Source: Butyrivibrio sp. XPD2006
GTDB taxonomy: Bacteria; Bacillota; Clostridia; Lachnospirales; Lachnospiraceae
Reading direction: 5' to 3'
Assembly (NCBI RefSeq): GCF_000420865.1
Contig: NZ_ATVT01000017.1
Coordinates: 1 to 64,000, forward strand
DNA: 64,000 bases
The notes below the pieces were generated by a model. It did not search any database. It saw only the letters and a program-made list of their open reading frames with translations, and was not told the DNA's origin. Positions 27,020 to 37,238 of the stretch are shown one piece after another. The position numbers and the translations under genes are program-made. How positions within the stretch are numbered: position 1 is the first letter of the stretch; every line of letters begins with the position of its first letter.

Positions 27020-28453
27020 TCACTTTCTTTTGATAATTGAAATAACATAATGCCTGCAAATCTCAAACTCCTTAATATGCAGTAGATAAGAATATAACAA
27101 GTAAATCGCCATGCCGGTTATAACCTGCAACATTAGTGTTGTCGAACAGGATAACCCCAGATAAGCCATGAAGTAAACAGGAACTCCCATAACAACACAG
27201 CCAATCAGAGTAGGTAATATATCTCGGATTTGGTCATGATATTCATAACCATTATACTTTTTACTGGTATATGCTATTATAGCCATCAAGATTACAGTAC
27301 TTACTACACTCCCAAGAATAATCGCCATAATACTGATTCTACAGGTAATCAAAAGAACAACTATCGCCACAATTCTAGCCAAGATATGTTCTTTCATAAA
27401 CACATCACTTCTACCAGTCCCATTAAGAGCCTGATGCCGCGGAATCATTCCAACCGCTGGGGCATTTAAAAAGCAGAATGCCTGCAAATACGGTGCAGTA
27501 TCCAACCATTTATCTGTCAATACAACTCTTATGAAAGGAACAGCTACTGCTGCCAGTCCAGTAAGCATAGGATATACAACATAAGAGGACATCCTTATCG
27601 ATTTTCTTAGCATTTCTAAAACATGCTTTCTATCGTCTTGCTCATTGGATATAGCCGGAAACATGACCGCTCCGATAGATGTCGTAATGTTATTTACTAA
27701 GAGGTTGGGAAATTGTTGACCCTTTGTATAAAAAGCCAAATCCGCTGAGGTATATACCCTTCCTATGATCATATTCTGAAGCTGACCAACAACTGTATTT
27801 GAAACCCCTTCAAACAGTATTTTCCATCCAAATCGAAAAAGCTGATATACCCGTCCAAGCGAAAATAACAACTTAGGTCTCCAGTCAACTGTAAAAAACA
27901 GTACAATAGTATCTATAATCGAATTTGTCATATACTGAGCAACAAGTGACCAAACGCCATAGCCATGATAAGCCATAGCAATGCCAATAATCCCTGAAAT
28001 CACTGTTCCAAACAAAGTGGCCCAAAAGTACTTTTTAAACATCATATGCCTTGAAACATAAGAGTGTTGGATACTATTTACAGAAGCAACAATGATTCTA
28101 AGTCCCATAACTCGAATAACAGGACATAGTATCTCATTCATATAAAATCCTGCAATAAAAGGACCGGCAAAAAAAATCGCCACATATATCAACAATGAAA
28201 CGCTCAAGTTTAAATAGAAACATGATGAGAAGTCCAATTCATCTGCATCTTTTTTTTGAATCAACGCATTCGGAATTCCATTAGTTACGAATATATTTGC
28301 AATTGCAATAAAAACCGTAACCATTGATACGGCGCCATAGTCATCCGGAAACAACAATCTGGCAAGAATTATTGATACTACAAGGGATACTATTTGGGCT
28401 AGCATCCGCTCCGCGAATTTCCATATCACATTATTAATTATGCTGTTCTTCAT
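27020..28453 (-). CDS. Polysaccharide flippase, MOP superfamily (Wzx/TuaB-like)
   Basis: This 477-residue protein has about 14 membrane segments. The start IINNVIWKFAERMLAQIVSLVVSIILARLL and the following LFPDDYGAVSMV are classical for TuaB/WzxC-type lipopolysaccharide exporters. The start overlaps the end of the CDP-glycerol transferase gene by 20 bp. It would translocate lipid-linked oligosaccharide. Confidence 0.9.
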   Translation of the reverse strand: MKNSIINNVIWKFAERMLAQIVSLVVSIILARLLFPDDYGAVSMVTVFIAIANIFVTNGIPNALIQKKDADELDFSSCFYLNLSVSLLIYVAIFFAGPFIAGFYMNEILCPVIRVMGLRIIVASVNSIQHSYVSRHMMFKKYFWATLFGTVISGIIGIAMAYHGYGVWSLVAQYMTNSIIDTIVLFFTVDWRPKLLFSLGRVYQLFRFGWKILFEGVSNTVVGQLQNMIIGRVYTSADLAFYTKGQQFPNLLVNNITTSIGAVMFPAISNEQDDRKHVLEMLRKSIRMSSYVVYPMLTGLAAVAVPFIRVVLTDKWLDTAPYLQAFCFLNAPAVGMIPRHQALNGTGRSDVFMKEHILARIVAIVVLLITCRISIMAIILGSVVSTVILMAIIAYTSKKYNGYEYHDQIRDILPTLIGCVVMGVPVYFMAYLGLSCSTTLMLQVITGMAIYLLYSYLLHIKEFEICRHYVISIIKRK

Positions 28454-29657
28454 TTTTTATCTTACCTTGTGATTCCAGGTTCAATAGACGCAACATTTTT
28501 TCATACAGATATTGTCTGCTCGTCCCTAGCTTTTGCCCCGGATTGTAATACTTATTCCGAAGTTCATCCCGCCCCGTTTGATGAACTTCATCAGTTGGAT
28601 CGTCAAATACATGTTTGAGGCAGTCAGTAATTTGAGCAGGATTATTTGGCTTATACCCCACATGATTATCTTCCATACACAGAAAAAATCCTCTAATTTT
28701 ATCTGTAAATTCTTTATAATCATATGGATACAGAATAATAGGTCGATTGGTTGCAAGAAAGTCAATATAGATAGCCGAATAATCAGAAATCAAAATATCT
28801 GTCTTGCAAAGAAGGCTTTGAGTCTCAACATCTTCATTTGTTATATCAAAAATTCTGCTATATTTATCCAGATTTGATTTTTCATCCTTGTGATAGAAAT
28901 GCTTTTTTATAATAAAAACAGCATTATTTTGCTCACAAATTTCCTGGATGTCCGGAAGATCAAATATTTTATCAACTTCTATTGGGATAGCGCCTTCAAG
29001 CCTATGTGTTGGAGCATATAAAACAACTTTGCGGTCTTTAATAATATCATTCAAAAAATCATTCCTATGATCATATAATCTTTCATCAAAAAAGACATCT
29101 GTACGCGCCATATTTGCATAAATGACATGATCATCAGGTACAGGCACCTCATCATGTGCCATTTCTATCAGATACGGATTTGTTCCGACTCCATATCTCT
29201 TAACATTTAAATGAATAAGAGCATCAAAAAATTTCTGATAACAGGTCTCATATCCCTTATCATGGCTCCTCTTAATAGCCACGCCATGCCCTTGATCAAA
29301 AATCATGCAGCCACTAAGAAGATAAATATTAAAATCACCATAATCAACAGTCGAAACCAACATAGCTGCGCGCATCTGAACGAGAATTCCTTTTAATGAC
29401 TTCGAATAAACAGCAGGTTTCCCCTGGCTGATTAAATTCCTATATACATCATAATTCTTGGTGAACCAAATTGGCTTAATATCTTTTTTATTCAAGCAAA
29501 ACTCATACAAATATTTTGTATTGTCTGCATATCTTTGTCCGAACCACGCACCAAACAGTACAAGTCTTTTGTCTTTCGGGACAAGCCCGGTCATTAGTTT
29601 ACACAGCAATATGAAAATAACTCTGAAGGGTCGTAATATAACTTTAAAAAAATCCAT
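28434..29657 (-). CDS. CDP-glycerol glycerophosphotransferase family (TagF/TagB-like)
   Basis: This 407-residue GT-B-like protein has KDKRLVLFGAWFGQRYADNTKYLYE, FDQGHGVAIKR (the family catalytic His region) and DILISDYSAIYIDFLATNRPIILYPYD, all typical of teichoic-acid CDP-glycerol transferases. Members also transfer other CDP-polyols. Its presence suggests a phosphodiester-linked glycerol or polyol on the glycan. No tagD-like CDP-glycerol synthase is in the window. Confidence 0.87.
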   Translation of the reverse strand: MDFFKVILRPFRVIFILLCKLMTGLVPKDKRLVLFGAWFGQRYADNTKYLYEFCLNKKDIKPIWFTKNYDVYRNLISQGKPAVYSKSLKGILVQMRAAMLVSTVDYGDFNIYLLSGCMIFDQGHGVAIKRSHDKGYETCYQKFFDALIHLNVKRYGVGTNPYLIEMAHDEVPVPDDHVIYANMARTDVFFDERLYDHRNDFLNDIIKDRKVVLYAPTHRLEGAIPIEVDKIFDLPDIQEICEQNNAVFIIKKHFYHKDEKSNLDKYSRIFDITNEDVETQSLLCKTDILISDYSAIYIDFLATNRPIILYPYDYKEFTDKIRGFFLCMEDNHVGYKPNNPAQITDCLKHVFDDPTDEVHQTGRDELRNKYYNPGQKLGTSRQYLYEKMLRLLNLESQGKIKNEEQHN

Positions 29658-29696
29658 TATCTTTCTCTTAATTCTTTATATTTTTAATTCTGTTAT

Positions 29697-30584
29697 TCAT
29701 TTACAGAAAAAATCAAATGTTTTCCGCAGTATTAGATAATTAAATGTACCAATAAAAAAAGTAAGGTGTAATATCAACTTATGTGCCAGATTCATATGCA
29801 GCACTTTATTGGCATACACCATCCTACTCTTAAATCCCATTCTAAGCTTCTTGTACAGACTATTTACACTCTTATCAATGCTTGTAGAATGCTCATGAAG
29901 ATATTCTTTACCAGTTATGAGTTTTGACTGATAGCCATTTTGCTTTAACTTATATGCCATAAGGTTTTCCTCTCCATAAAGGAAAGTATCTTCATCAAAT
30001 CCCCCTATGTTTAAAAAAGTCTTTCTTGATATTCCGAAGAATGCCCCTGACACCACATCAACATTGACTACCATATCGTTATTAAGATAAGCTTCATTAT
30101 AGAGAGTCTTATCACCAAGCAATTTTTTAGTAATAATCATGTTCTCTTTGATACAATCCGCAAATGACGGAAGCTTCCATGCAGATGGTCTGCTACTACC
30201 CGATATACACTTCATCATGCAGGCGACAGCACCAACTCGTGATGAATTCATAAGAACGCTTTCTAATAAACGAATAGTTTCCTCATCAAAGTATACATCC
30301 GGATTTGAAATCAATAGATAATCCGGGCAATACTTTTTTATCGCATATTGTGCACCACGATTGTTTCCTTTTGCATATCCTCCATTTGTATCTATCTGAA
30401 TAACATCAACCTTCTCATCAGTATACTGCAAAAGATCTATATAAGAATTGTCTGTCGAATGATTGTCAACAATCACAATATGATCAACACACTGATTTCC
30501 TCTAGTCCTTTCTATAAATTCTTTCGTTGTTTTTGCATCATTATAGTTTAGAACAATCAATACATTGCTATGCTGATGTATCAT
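29697..30584 (-). CDS. GT2 family glycosyltransferase
   Basis: This 295-residue protein has VLIVLNYNDAKTTKEFI, VDNHSTDNS, NPDVYFDEETI and SGAFFGISRKTFLNIGGFDEDTFLYGEE, the pattern of rhamnosyltransferase-type GT2 enzymes. A hydrophobic C-terminal segment may dock it to the membrane. The donor sugar cannot be read from the sequence. Confidence 0.88.
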   Translation of the reverse strand: MIHQHSNVLIVLNYNDAKTTKEFIERTRGNQCVDHIVIVDNHSTDNSYIDLLQYTDEKVDVIQIDTNGGYAKGNNRGAQYAIKKYCPDYLLISNPDVYFDEETIRLLESVLMNSSRVGAVACMMKCISGSSRPSAWKLPSFADCIKENMIITKKLLGDKTLYNEAYLNNDMVVNVDVVSGAFFGISRKTFLNIGGFDEDTFLYGEENLMAYKLKQNGYQSKLITGKEYLHEHSTSIDKSVNSLYKKLRMGFKSRMVYANKVLHMNLAHKLILHLTFFIGTFNYLILRKTFDFFCK

Positions 30585-30590
30585 AATGTC

Positions 30591-31046
30591 TCATTTTCCC
30601 TTAACACATACTTTAAAAATTGCCTTGTCACTAAATTCTCCATCATCGCGTAGCCCAGGCATGTGTGCATCCTGTGGAAACACTATTAAAAACCATCCGG
30701 GATTAATCCTTAAATCAATTCCCGTGTCTGAAAATGGCGCTAATGCACAATCTCCTTTTGCATCAAATTCACCCCAATCATTAACATAAGAACACTCCGA
30801 ATAACGAATCACTTCGCTTCCGTCTATTACAATATGAATATCTAAATATTCTTCATGTCTTTCCCACGAATTCTCTTCTTTTGTTTCCAAATAGACTCTA
30901 TTACAGAAAACATTGTTTCCCTCAATTTCGTGTCGTCCTATATCCCAATTTTTATAATGTCCTTTTTGTATTTCTTTAATTGCTATATCCAAGTGCCTAC
31001 TTATTCCAAGATAAGTTCCAATATTCTCAATTCTATCAAGTATCAT
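30591..31046 (-). CDS. YhcH/YjgK/YiaL (NanQ-like anomerase) family protein
   Basis: This 151-residue cupin-like protein has ERHEEYLDIHIVIDGSEVI and FPQDAHMPGL, carrying the family's conserved metal-binding His and acidic residues. Escherichia coli YhcH (NanQ) speeds up anomer exchange of N-acetylneuraminate. In this locus the natural substrate could be the legionaminic-type nonulosonate, an inference from context. It lies 6 bp from the GT2 gene. Confidence 0.82.
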   Translation of the reverse strand: MILDRIENIGTYLGISRHLDIAIKEIQKGHYKNWDIGRHEIEGNNVFCNRVYLETKEENSWERHEEYLDIHIVIDGSEVIRYSECSYVNDWGEFDAKGDCALAPFSDTGIDLRINPGWFLIVFPQDAHMPGLRDDGEFSDKAIFKVCVKGK

Positions 31047-31155
31047 TTGTCCTACCTCATCTCTATTAGTACTTTTATTCCATGATCATTTAAAACAGAT
31101 ATGTATCATTCATTAATTTTTCATGCTCTTTGTAATTCAGCTACTAATAGATTGT

Positions 31156-33627
31156 CTATTTTTCAAAATATCCAACTTGTTCTCCATATACTTTCCCATT
31201 AACTTTACCAAATACTCCTCCTGTAATATTCCCATATACATCTCCGTTAATATCTCCAAATACATAACCATTGATATCCCCATATATATCAAAATCAATA
31301 TCACCATAAACATTACTATTCACATCAGCATTTTGATTGCCTTCAATAATGATGAAGTCGCCGTCTATATCTATTCCCCTCTCCTTTAGTTCAGTACAAC
31401 ACAGTACATTGCCTAATATCTTTCCTGATACATTTCCTTTGTTCTTTCCATGGACAACTCCATATACATTCGAATCTATTACAGAATTTATATCGCCGTA
31501 AATATCACCATAAACACTTCCATGTATTGGCTGATTAATACTCCCATGAATATCACCATATACATTTCCATAAACCGGAACTGTAATATCGGTATATACA
31601 CTTCCTATAATATTAGTAACTTCCTTACCTTTAATTGGATACTGCGCTCCTTCGGTGTATGGGTATATACATCTATCTATCTCATTACTCCACGCTTTTG
31701 AATCATTCTCAAACGTTTTATCTACTTCTTCGCCTTGTTGTAGCTTCTTTTCCTCTATGACTTTCGAGTATAATGCCTCTCTGTAAGCTCTGTAATCCTC
31801 AGCAGTTCCAACCTTGTACAGACACATATCGTGTACATATCCAAAAGTTAAAAAAGATCTTTCAATCTCTTTTTCAGGAATAAAATATGTATTACCTTCT
31901 CCTTCCGAATAGTATACATTACGAAAGTACTCCTCTAGCTCGCCTCTGACTGACGTATACTCTATTAATAATGGTTCATCCAATATGTTGGCAAATTCCA
32001 TAGTGTTGTTAGGAGTTGTTAGTAATGGCTTCATATCATTATAAAGCGAGTAACCCAACTGAAACCCTCCACCAAGCACATATTTTCCATCCACTGATTC
32101 AGCAAGGGCAATCATACTGTCTCTTTCTACAAAAGATGGGTTTTTCAAAAAGTACTTATATGTAAATGTTAAATTGCACAAACACATACAAATAAACACA
32201 AACCATCCAGCCCTCATCTGTAACTTCACAGAATCATTTAGTCTTATATACTTTGGTATAATAAAAACAAAAAGGATATAAATCAGTATTGGAAACAGTT
32301 CTAACACAAGCAGCACAATGACAGATGCCAAATCGTAATCTTCATGAGTATCATTGTAAAATACTGTTCTGTACAACAACGAAATTGCAACATTAATTAA
32401 CCCAAATATCCACAAAAAGGCATCAAAGGCTTTCGCCTTTCGATTATTTTTTTCAATACCAGTTTCTTGGCTGTTCTGAAAGTGCGTCTTCATATCACAA
32501 CTCACAAACAAAACATATAGTATAGAAACGACAATTGGACATATAAGTATAATTTTACGAGTAACTGTGTCCCATGAAATGAAAGTCTGACCTATAAAGC
32601 ATAAAACAATCAATTGCAAAAAAAACAGACACTTATCATTTTTCGAAAGCGAGAAAATTTTTCTCTGCTTAACAGAAAAAAACAAAAGTATCGGAAGATT
32701 ATATAAGAATGAATTGCTCCCCACTATCTTCGCCCACACCAACGCCAAAGCCCTAATTAATGGTTCTGATGTATCAACTGTTAAACTTGCCGTACTATTA
32801 TAAGAAACAAACCCCTCAATTGTGCGCAAAGAATTTAGTATTGCTTCAGTCTGCCATACATAATAATAATATATCTCAGCCACGACAAACATACATAACG
32901 ATCCAAATACAAACCACGCAAACTCTCGAACAGCATTCTTTATACCGTCATTTTTAATACTAATTATAATTGATAGCCCTACTGCAAAAAACAAAAACAC
33001 ATTTGTAATATATACAAGAAACGTTGAAAAAGTTGCAAAAATTCCAAGCACAAAGAAACGAGTCGTATGATTGTCAGGAAATGAAATATACACTAACGCA
33101 GTCAGTAGAACAAATACAAGCCTCACCATTGTTGGCTCTGCTATTCTACTGGCATTAAAAAAAGTAAAATCAGTAACATACCATGCAAGTATTGCTATTT
33201 CTGCTATAAACTCTGCCCTATCGCCTTTTCCATATATTCTTCTTAGTTTATCAATCAGCTTGAAAAAGAGAACAAATACAAGCAATCCCCATAATACATA
33301 TGGAATCCTTAGCCCAAAATAATTATTTCCCCAAATATGGAAGCCAAGAATAGACATAAAATTTCCGGGCACATTGCTTATAAAGTTCTCCTTAACTACG
33401 AGCCCCAATTCCTGACCTTCATAGAAAATATGCGGATTAATACTCCCATAAGTCTTCTCGTTTATGGCCATATAAGAATACGCGCCTTCATCAACAGGTT
33501 GATACTGCGCCACCCCCCATGGAGCAAGGTCCTGATCAATATTAATTGCCCTCAAGCAAAACAATACAATCAAAAGAGCAAAAATAGCTTTGTTATATTT
33601 TTGAGTGAAAAAATATCTCTTTTCCAT
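31156..33627 (-). CDS. GT-C fold glycosyltransferase-like protein with long YG-repeat tail
   Basis: This 823-residue paralogue of the protein at 2192-4420 has the acidic pair Asp46-Glu47 (QPVDEGAYSY) after the first membrane segment, LRIPYVLWGLLVF, about eleven hydrophobic segments to residue 500, and a soluble domain to 670. The tail (672-823) has two blocks of four-residue units ([VI]-[YHN]-G-[DNSK]) split by a non-repeat insert (about residues 742-768, CCTELKERGIDIDGD...). AAGAGAG precedes the ATG. It probably transfers a polyprenyl-linked sugar on the outer face; the tail function is unknown. Confidence 0.75.
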   Translation of the reverse strand: MEKRYFFTQKYNKAIFALLIVLFCLRAINIDQDLAPWGVAQYQPVDEGAYSYMAINEKTYGSINPHIFYEGQELGLVVKENFISNVPGNFMSILGFHIWGNNYFGLRIPYVLWGLLVFVLFFKLIDKLRRIYGKGDRAEFIAEIAILAWYVTDFTFFNASRIAEPTMVRLVFVLLTALVYISFPDNHTTRFFVLGIFATFSTFLVYITNVFLFFAVGLSIIISIKNDGIKNAVREFAWFVFGSLCMFVVAEIYYYYVWQTEAILNSLRTIEGFVSYNSTASLTVDTSEPLIRALALVWAKIVGSNSFLYNLPILLFFSVKQRKIFSLSKNDKCLFFLQLIVLCFIGQTFISWDTVTRKIILICPIVVSILYVLFVSCDMKTHFQNSQETGIEKNNRKAKAFDAFLWIFGLINVAISLLYRTVFYNDTHEDYDLASVIVLLVLELFPILIYILFVFIIPKYIRLNDSVKLQMRAGWFVFICMCLCNLTFTYKYFLKNPSFVERDSMIALAESVDGKYVLGGGFQLGYSLYNDMKPLLTTPNNTMEFANILDEPLLIEYTSVRGELEEYFRNVYYSEGEGNTYFIPEKEIERSFLTFGYVHDMCLYKVGTAEDYRAYREALYSKVIEEKKLQQGEEVDKTFENDSKAWSNEIDRCIYPYTEGAQYPIKGKEVTNIIGSVYTDITVPVYGNVYGDIHGSINQPIHGSVYGDIYGDINSVIDSNVYGVVHGKNKGNVSGKILGNVLCCTELKERGIDIDGDFIIIEGNQNADVNSNVYGDIDFDIYGDINGYVFGDINGDVYGNITGGVFGKVNGKVYGEQVGYFEK
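31159..31614 (-). repeat. 12-bp tandem repeats encoding the long YG tail
   Basis: About 30 units of four residues are encoded, in two blocks. On the plus strand the units read like CCATAAACATCA or CCATATACATCT. Codon choice differs between units, so the array is old rather than freshly amplified. The period of 12 bp keeps the frame. Confidence 0.8.
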
Positions 33628-33758
33628 CTCTCTTAACTTCCACTTTATAATTATTTCGTTTGCCGTAATAAAACATCCAACTTTATCATATCATCAGAGG
33701 CAGTTCATGCATTTTTTATGGTTAGAATGGATTTTAATTTTTGTTCCATGTATCATTA

Positions 33759-34961
33759 CTAGTCTAGTATTCCCAAGAACTCTTTCTCATATTTTTCAGC
33801 AATACTTTGCCATGTATAATGTTCCTGAATTCTAGCTTTAGATTTCTGTCCCCAGTATAAAATCTCATCACTTGAAAGCATTTCTACTTTACCTATTAGC
33901 TCAGCCAGACTTCCATCTTCTTTATTCCAATAATTTGCTGCTGTTCCAGCAGTTTCTTTGTTGTAGCATACATCAATCAACAAATTAACATTAGTACTTG
34001 CAAGAGCCTCCAAAAGGCTTGGGTTGGTTCCACCGACTTCATGCCCATGAATGTAGGCATATGCACCTTCTCTAATCTTCTTGAGAAGTTCTTTATCATA
34101 GACAGAATCAGCAACAATCACCCTGTCATCTTTTGAAAAGGAAAGCTTTTTATCCAAGGCATTATAAAGCTTAACATTAGGAGTAGTTACAATAATAAGC
34201 TTCTTGTCAGTATCAGTTCTCATAAACTCTCTGATAATGATGTCGAAATTATTCTCCTGCACAAATCGTCCAACTACAAGATAATATTGGCCTTTGGAAG
34301 TTGAATACTCGCTAAGCCAATACTTATATCTGCTGTCATCATCTGCATATGTTGATGGGGTTAAATCAGCTCCATATGCCACATATGTTGTACTCGGATT
34401 ATACCTGCTATACTGTGTATTAATATATTTCTCGATTTCTTTGCTGTCGCATATTATCCTATCAGCATACTTGACCATAAGCTTCTCGGAAATACGCCAA
34501 TATAGCCTTACCGGTGCTGACCATTTTCTCCTTGCCCAATCATGTCCATCCGGGTTCAGGTAAAACTTACCTCCCAATTTCTTGATTTGTCTCTTATAAT
34601 GCCCCATAAAAAATCCAATCCTACAAGCCATTATAAAGAATATTGGTTCCTTGATAGCAGGCCTCTGTCTGCAATAATCTATAGCTCTTTTAAGCGCTTT
34701 CATATCATAGATGATAGCTCTGCCTGATCCCCACTCATGTACCTTGACGTTATAACACTTCGCGCCGTTATACTCATATCTGTCATTGTCACGAGCGATA
34801 CGAGCCACATGATATCTAAGCTTGTCGCTGATACGATGTAGTGTAAGATTCTCAACAAATGTCTCGAAGCCACCATATTCTGCAGGAATCCCCTTACACC
34901 CAATGCAAAATACTTGTTTTTTCTCTGTATAATATTTTTCACGTATTCTGGGATAACTCAT
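33759..34961 (-). CDS. GT4-type rhamnosyltransferase with DUF1972 domain
   Basis: This 400-residue protein has VFCIGCKGIPAEYGGFETFVENL, the DUF1972 signature found in Cps2T/RgpA-type beta-1,4-rhamnosyltransferases that act early in repeat-unit synthesis. YLVVGRFVQENNFDIIIREF and GGTNPSLLEALAS belong to the C-terminal GT-B donor domain. No dTDP-rhamnose genes are seen here, so the donor would come from elsewhere or be another sugar. Confidence 0.85.
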   Translation of the reverse strand: MSYPRIREKYYTEKKQVFCIGCKGIPAEYGGFETFVENLTLHRISDKLRYHVARIARDNDRYEYNGAKCYNVKVHEWGSGRAIIYDMKALKRAIDYCRQRPAIKEPIFFIMACRIGFFMGHYKRQIKKLGGKFYLNPDGHDWARRKWSAPVRLYWRISEKLMVKYADRIICDSKEIEKYINTQYSRYNPSTTYVAYGADLTPSTYADDDSRYKYWLSEYSTSKGQYYLVVGRFVQENNFDIIIREFMRTDTDKKLIIVTTPNVKLYNALDKKLSFSKDDRVIVADSVYDKELLKKIREGAYAYIHGHEVGGTNPSLLEALASTNVNLLIDVCYNKETAGTAANYWNKEDGSLAELIGKVEMLSSDEILYWGQKSKARIQEHYTWQSIAEKYEKEFLGILD

Positions 34962-35049
34962 AAAAACCAGTCCATATTCGTTATTTTGTAGCTATTTTTA
35001 ACCATAGTCTAATATATGATATAGTAATGCTTACTTAATTTCAACACCA

Positions 35050-37116
35050 TCACAGTCTCCACATTCGGAAGTACTTTAGATACATCCGAGGGTTGATCTC
35101 ACATATATAATTCACACCATGCAATATGAATATAAGTAAAACTGCTAAAAGTATAGTAGTTGTCATAATGGCAATAGATGCAACTAAAATCTTATTCTCC
35201 ATATGATTACATTCCATATACTTCATTACGGCCACTCCGCCGGCTAATACTGTTATCGGAAGAATATCTACTGGATACCTATAATTCAAGCCCCCGATAT
35301 CAAAATCCATCAAAGCAACTACTATCGCCACAAACATTGCGATTCTAAATGCCATAAGGTTTCTGTTATCTTCAGGCATCCTTCTCGTCAATAACAAACT
35401 TGGCCATGTAATTGGAAATACGAATATACCAAAAGAAGCTGAATCATAGAACATATTCCCTGTATGGTTCACAAAATGTGATCCTACACTTATAAAAGGA
35501 AACTCCAGTTTAAACTCCAGATAATCAAAGAAATAATAATACAACGCCGCAGGTAAATGTGCAAGATTCACTTTATTGTAATGTATATCAGATACTGTGA
35601 GCTGATAGTTCTGCCCAAACTCCAACGGAGAACCGAACCTTATCATATTGAAGCGAATTATTAGTGCCGCACCTATTACCAATGGAATTATATACGATAG
35701 CGCAAAATTAGCTTTATTCTTTATTGTATATTCTTTCGAAACAAGAATCATTAAAAAAAGCGGTATAAGAAGCCCTGCTACATGCAATGAACCACTTGAG
35801 CGAGATTCAAGCAGAAGTACCGTTGAAATTCCAGAAATCAGAAAAAATACACTCTTTATCCATATCTTTCTCGATGAAAGCGCTACAAATGCCGCCCAAA
35901 CCGTAAGAAACACAAAAGTCAACATTGACGAATAGTTAAGTGTGTACTTATCAGCAGCACTTAACAGACAGAGAACATTGCTACCAAGGGCAACCGCAGG
36001 TGTAGCAATAAACACACCTATTGCCTTCGTTTTTGGAGCAAAGAGTTCTGCTGCCTTCCACGTACACATACTCCCGAAAATCACTGTCAAAAGCGCAAAA
36101 AAGAATGAAGCTGTAGCATATGATGGCAAATGTCCTGTTGCAAAATAGTATGGTACATAAAACACAAGTACCGGAGTCATTCCGTAATATGTGTAATAAT
36201 GACCGTTGTAGAGTGCAAAGTCCCATAAGTAATCTAGCCCTTCTCGCTGTGAAGGATCATATGGATTTTCCAGTTCCAACAACTGTGGACTCACTTCTTT
36301 TCTTACTATGCCACTGGTATGGTTCATTAATGAGTCAAACTGATACACATGGAAGTCATTTTCAGCCTCGTTTGTTATTGGGTACTCCGGAATTGTAGTT
36401 ATGCCCCACTCATCAACATTTGTAGCAACCAAAAGCTCTTTTACCCAGACAACAGACACTATAAGTGTACAAACAACCAGTACAAAGGCAATTCGCTGTT
36501 TTCTGCTCTTAGGATCAAACATGATGCTCCAAAGGCTGTCAGACATCAGTGAAATCAGTAATGCTGATATCAGGAAAATTGTCAGGAATCTTGTTAAGGT
36601 AAAATGATAGGCTAATGGCTTATTAAGAATAGCGTTAGATAAGCTGACCCCGGGATTGTCCCATGTTATCTTAAAGTTCCTAAGATTGCCCTTGCTCTTA
36701 AGTATTACATTGTCACTATTATAGTTGTCATCATCGGGAATAACTTTGAACGAAGCAGCTTCTGTATACGCATTGGCGTATGCATCATCTTTGAGAAATA
36801 CGGACACATTAGTAACGTAGCCTATATCACCAGTAAATCTAAGATAAAGTGTTTCCGTGCTTATGTGGGGCACGAGAATCTCTGCTTTATTTTCTGTTGC
36901 AGATTGTGAAATATTCTCAGTTAAGTCATACTCACTAAGACGTGATGTAGTAATTGCATTGTAATTAAAAACAATCAGTTCAAGAAACAGGCATACCCCA
37001 AAGGTTATAACAATCTTCTTGATAATTTCTCGCTCAAAACCACCACTGCGTAACGCAATCAGTGTCATAATAGCAATCAGTAAGAATATTGAATATGTAG
37101 CAAGTAATGTTCCCAT
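35050..37116 (-). CDS. Large membrane protein, GT-C-like, function unknown
   Basis: This 688-residue protein has an N-terminal membrane pair, a soluble extracytoplasmic domain (about 60-160), then some ten membrane segments. DFALYNGHYYTYYGMTPVLVFYVPYYF lies between segments, in the style of GT-C membrane glycosyltransferases. No catalytic acidic pair can be assigned with certainty; VDEWGI near 235 is a candidate. It is the first gene of the minus-strand glycan run, read divergently from 37239 with a shared palindromic promoter region. AAAGGA precedes its ATG. Confidence 0.65.
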   Translation of the reverse strand: MGTLLATYSIFLLIAIMTLIALRSGGFEREIIKKIVITFGVCLFLELIVFNYNAITTSRLSEYDLTENISQSATENKAEILVPHISTETLYLRFTGDIGYVTNVSVFLKDDAYANAYTEAASFKVIPDDDNYNSDNVILKSKGNLRNFKITWDNPGVSLSNAILNKPLAYHFTLTRFLTIFLISALLISLMSDSLWSIMFDPKSRKQRIAFVLVVCTLIVSVVWVKELLVATNVDEWGITTIPEYPITNEAENDFHVYQFDSLMNHTSGIVRKEVSPQLLELENPYDPSQREGLDYLWDFALYNGHYYTYYGMTPVLVFYVPYYFATGHLPSYATASFFFALLTVIFGSMCTWKAAELFAPKTKAIGVFIATPAVALGSNVLCLLSAADKYTLNYSSMLTFVFLTVWAAFVALSSRKIWIKSVFFLISGISTVLLLESRSSGSLHVAGLLIPLFLMILVSKEYTIKNKANFALSYIIPLVIGAALIIRFNMIRFGSPLEFGQNYQLTVSDIHYNKVNLAHLPAALYYYFFDYLEFKLEFPFISVGSHFVNHTGNMFYDSASFGIFVFPITWPSLLLTRRMPEDNRNLMAFRIAMFVAIVVALMDFDIGGLNYRYPVDILPITVLAGGVAVMKYMECNHMENKILVASIAIMTTTILLAVLLIFILHGVNYICEINPRMYLKYFRMWRL

Positions 37117-37181
37117 ACTTTGTTTCTGTCCTTTAGAATAATAAAATAATACAGCCTTAATCAGTCCTATCTACACAACAG

Positions 37182-37197
37182 TATACCATGGTATAAT
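37182..37197. promoter_or_regulatory. Palindromic bidirectional promoter element
   Basis: TATACCATGGTATA (37182-37195) is a perfect palindrome containing a -10-like box on each strand: TATAAT at 37192-37197 toward the plus-strand gene, and TATACT on the minus strand. The same 14 bases recur at 45957-45970 between another divergent gene pair. Confidence 0.6.
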
Positions 37198-37238
37198 TGA
37201 GAGCGGATATTTGTTTTGATAATAGGGGGATTGTGATT

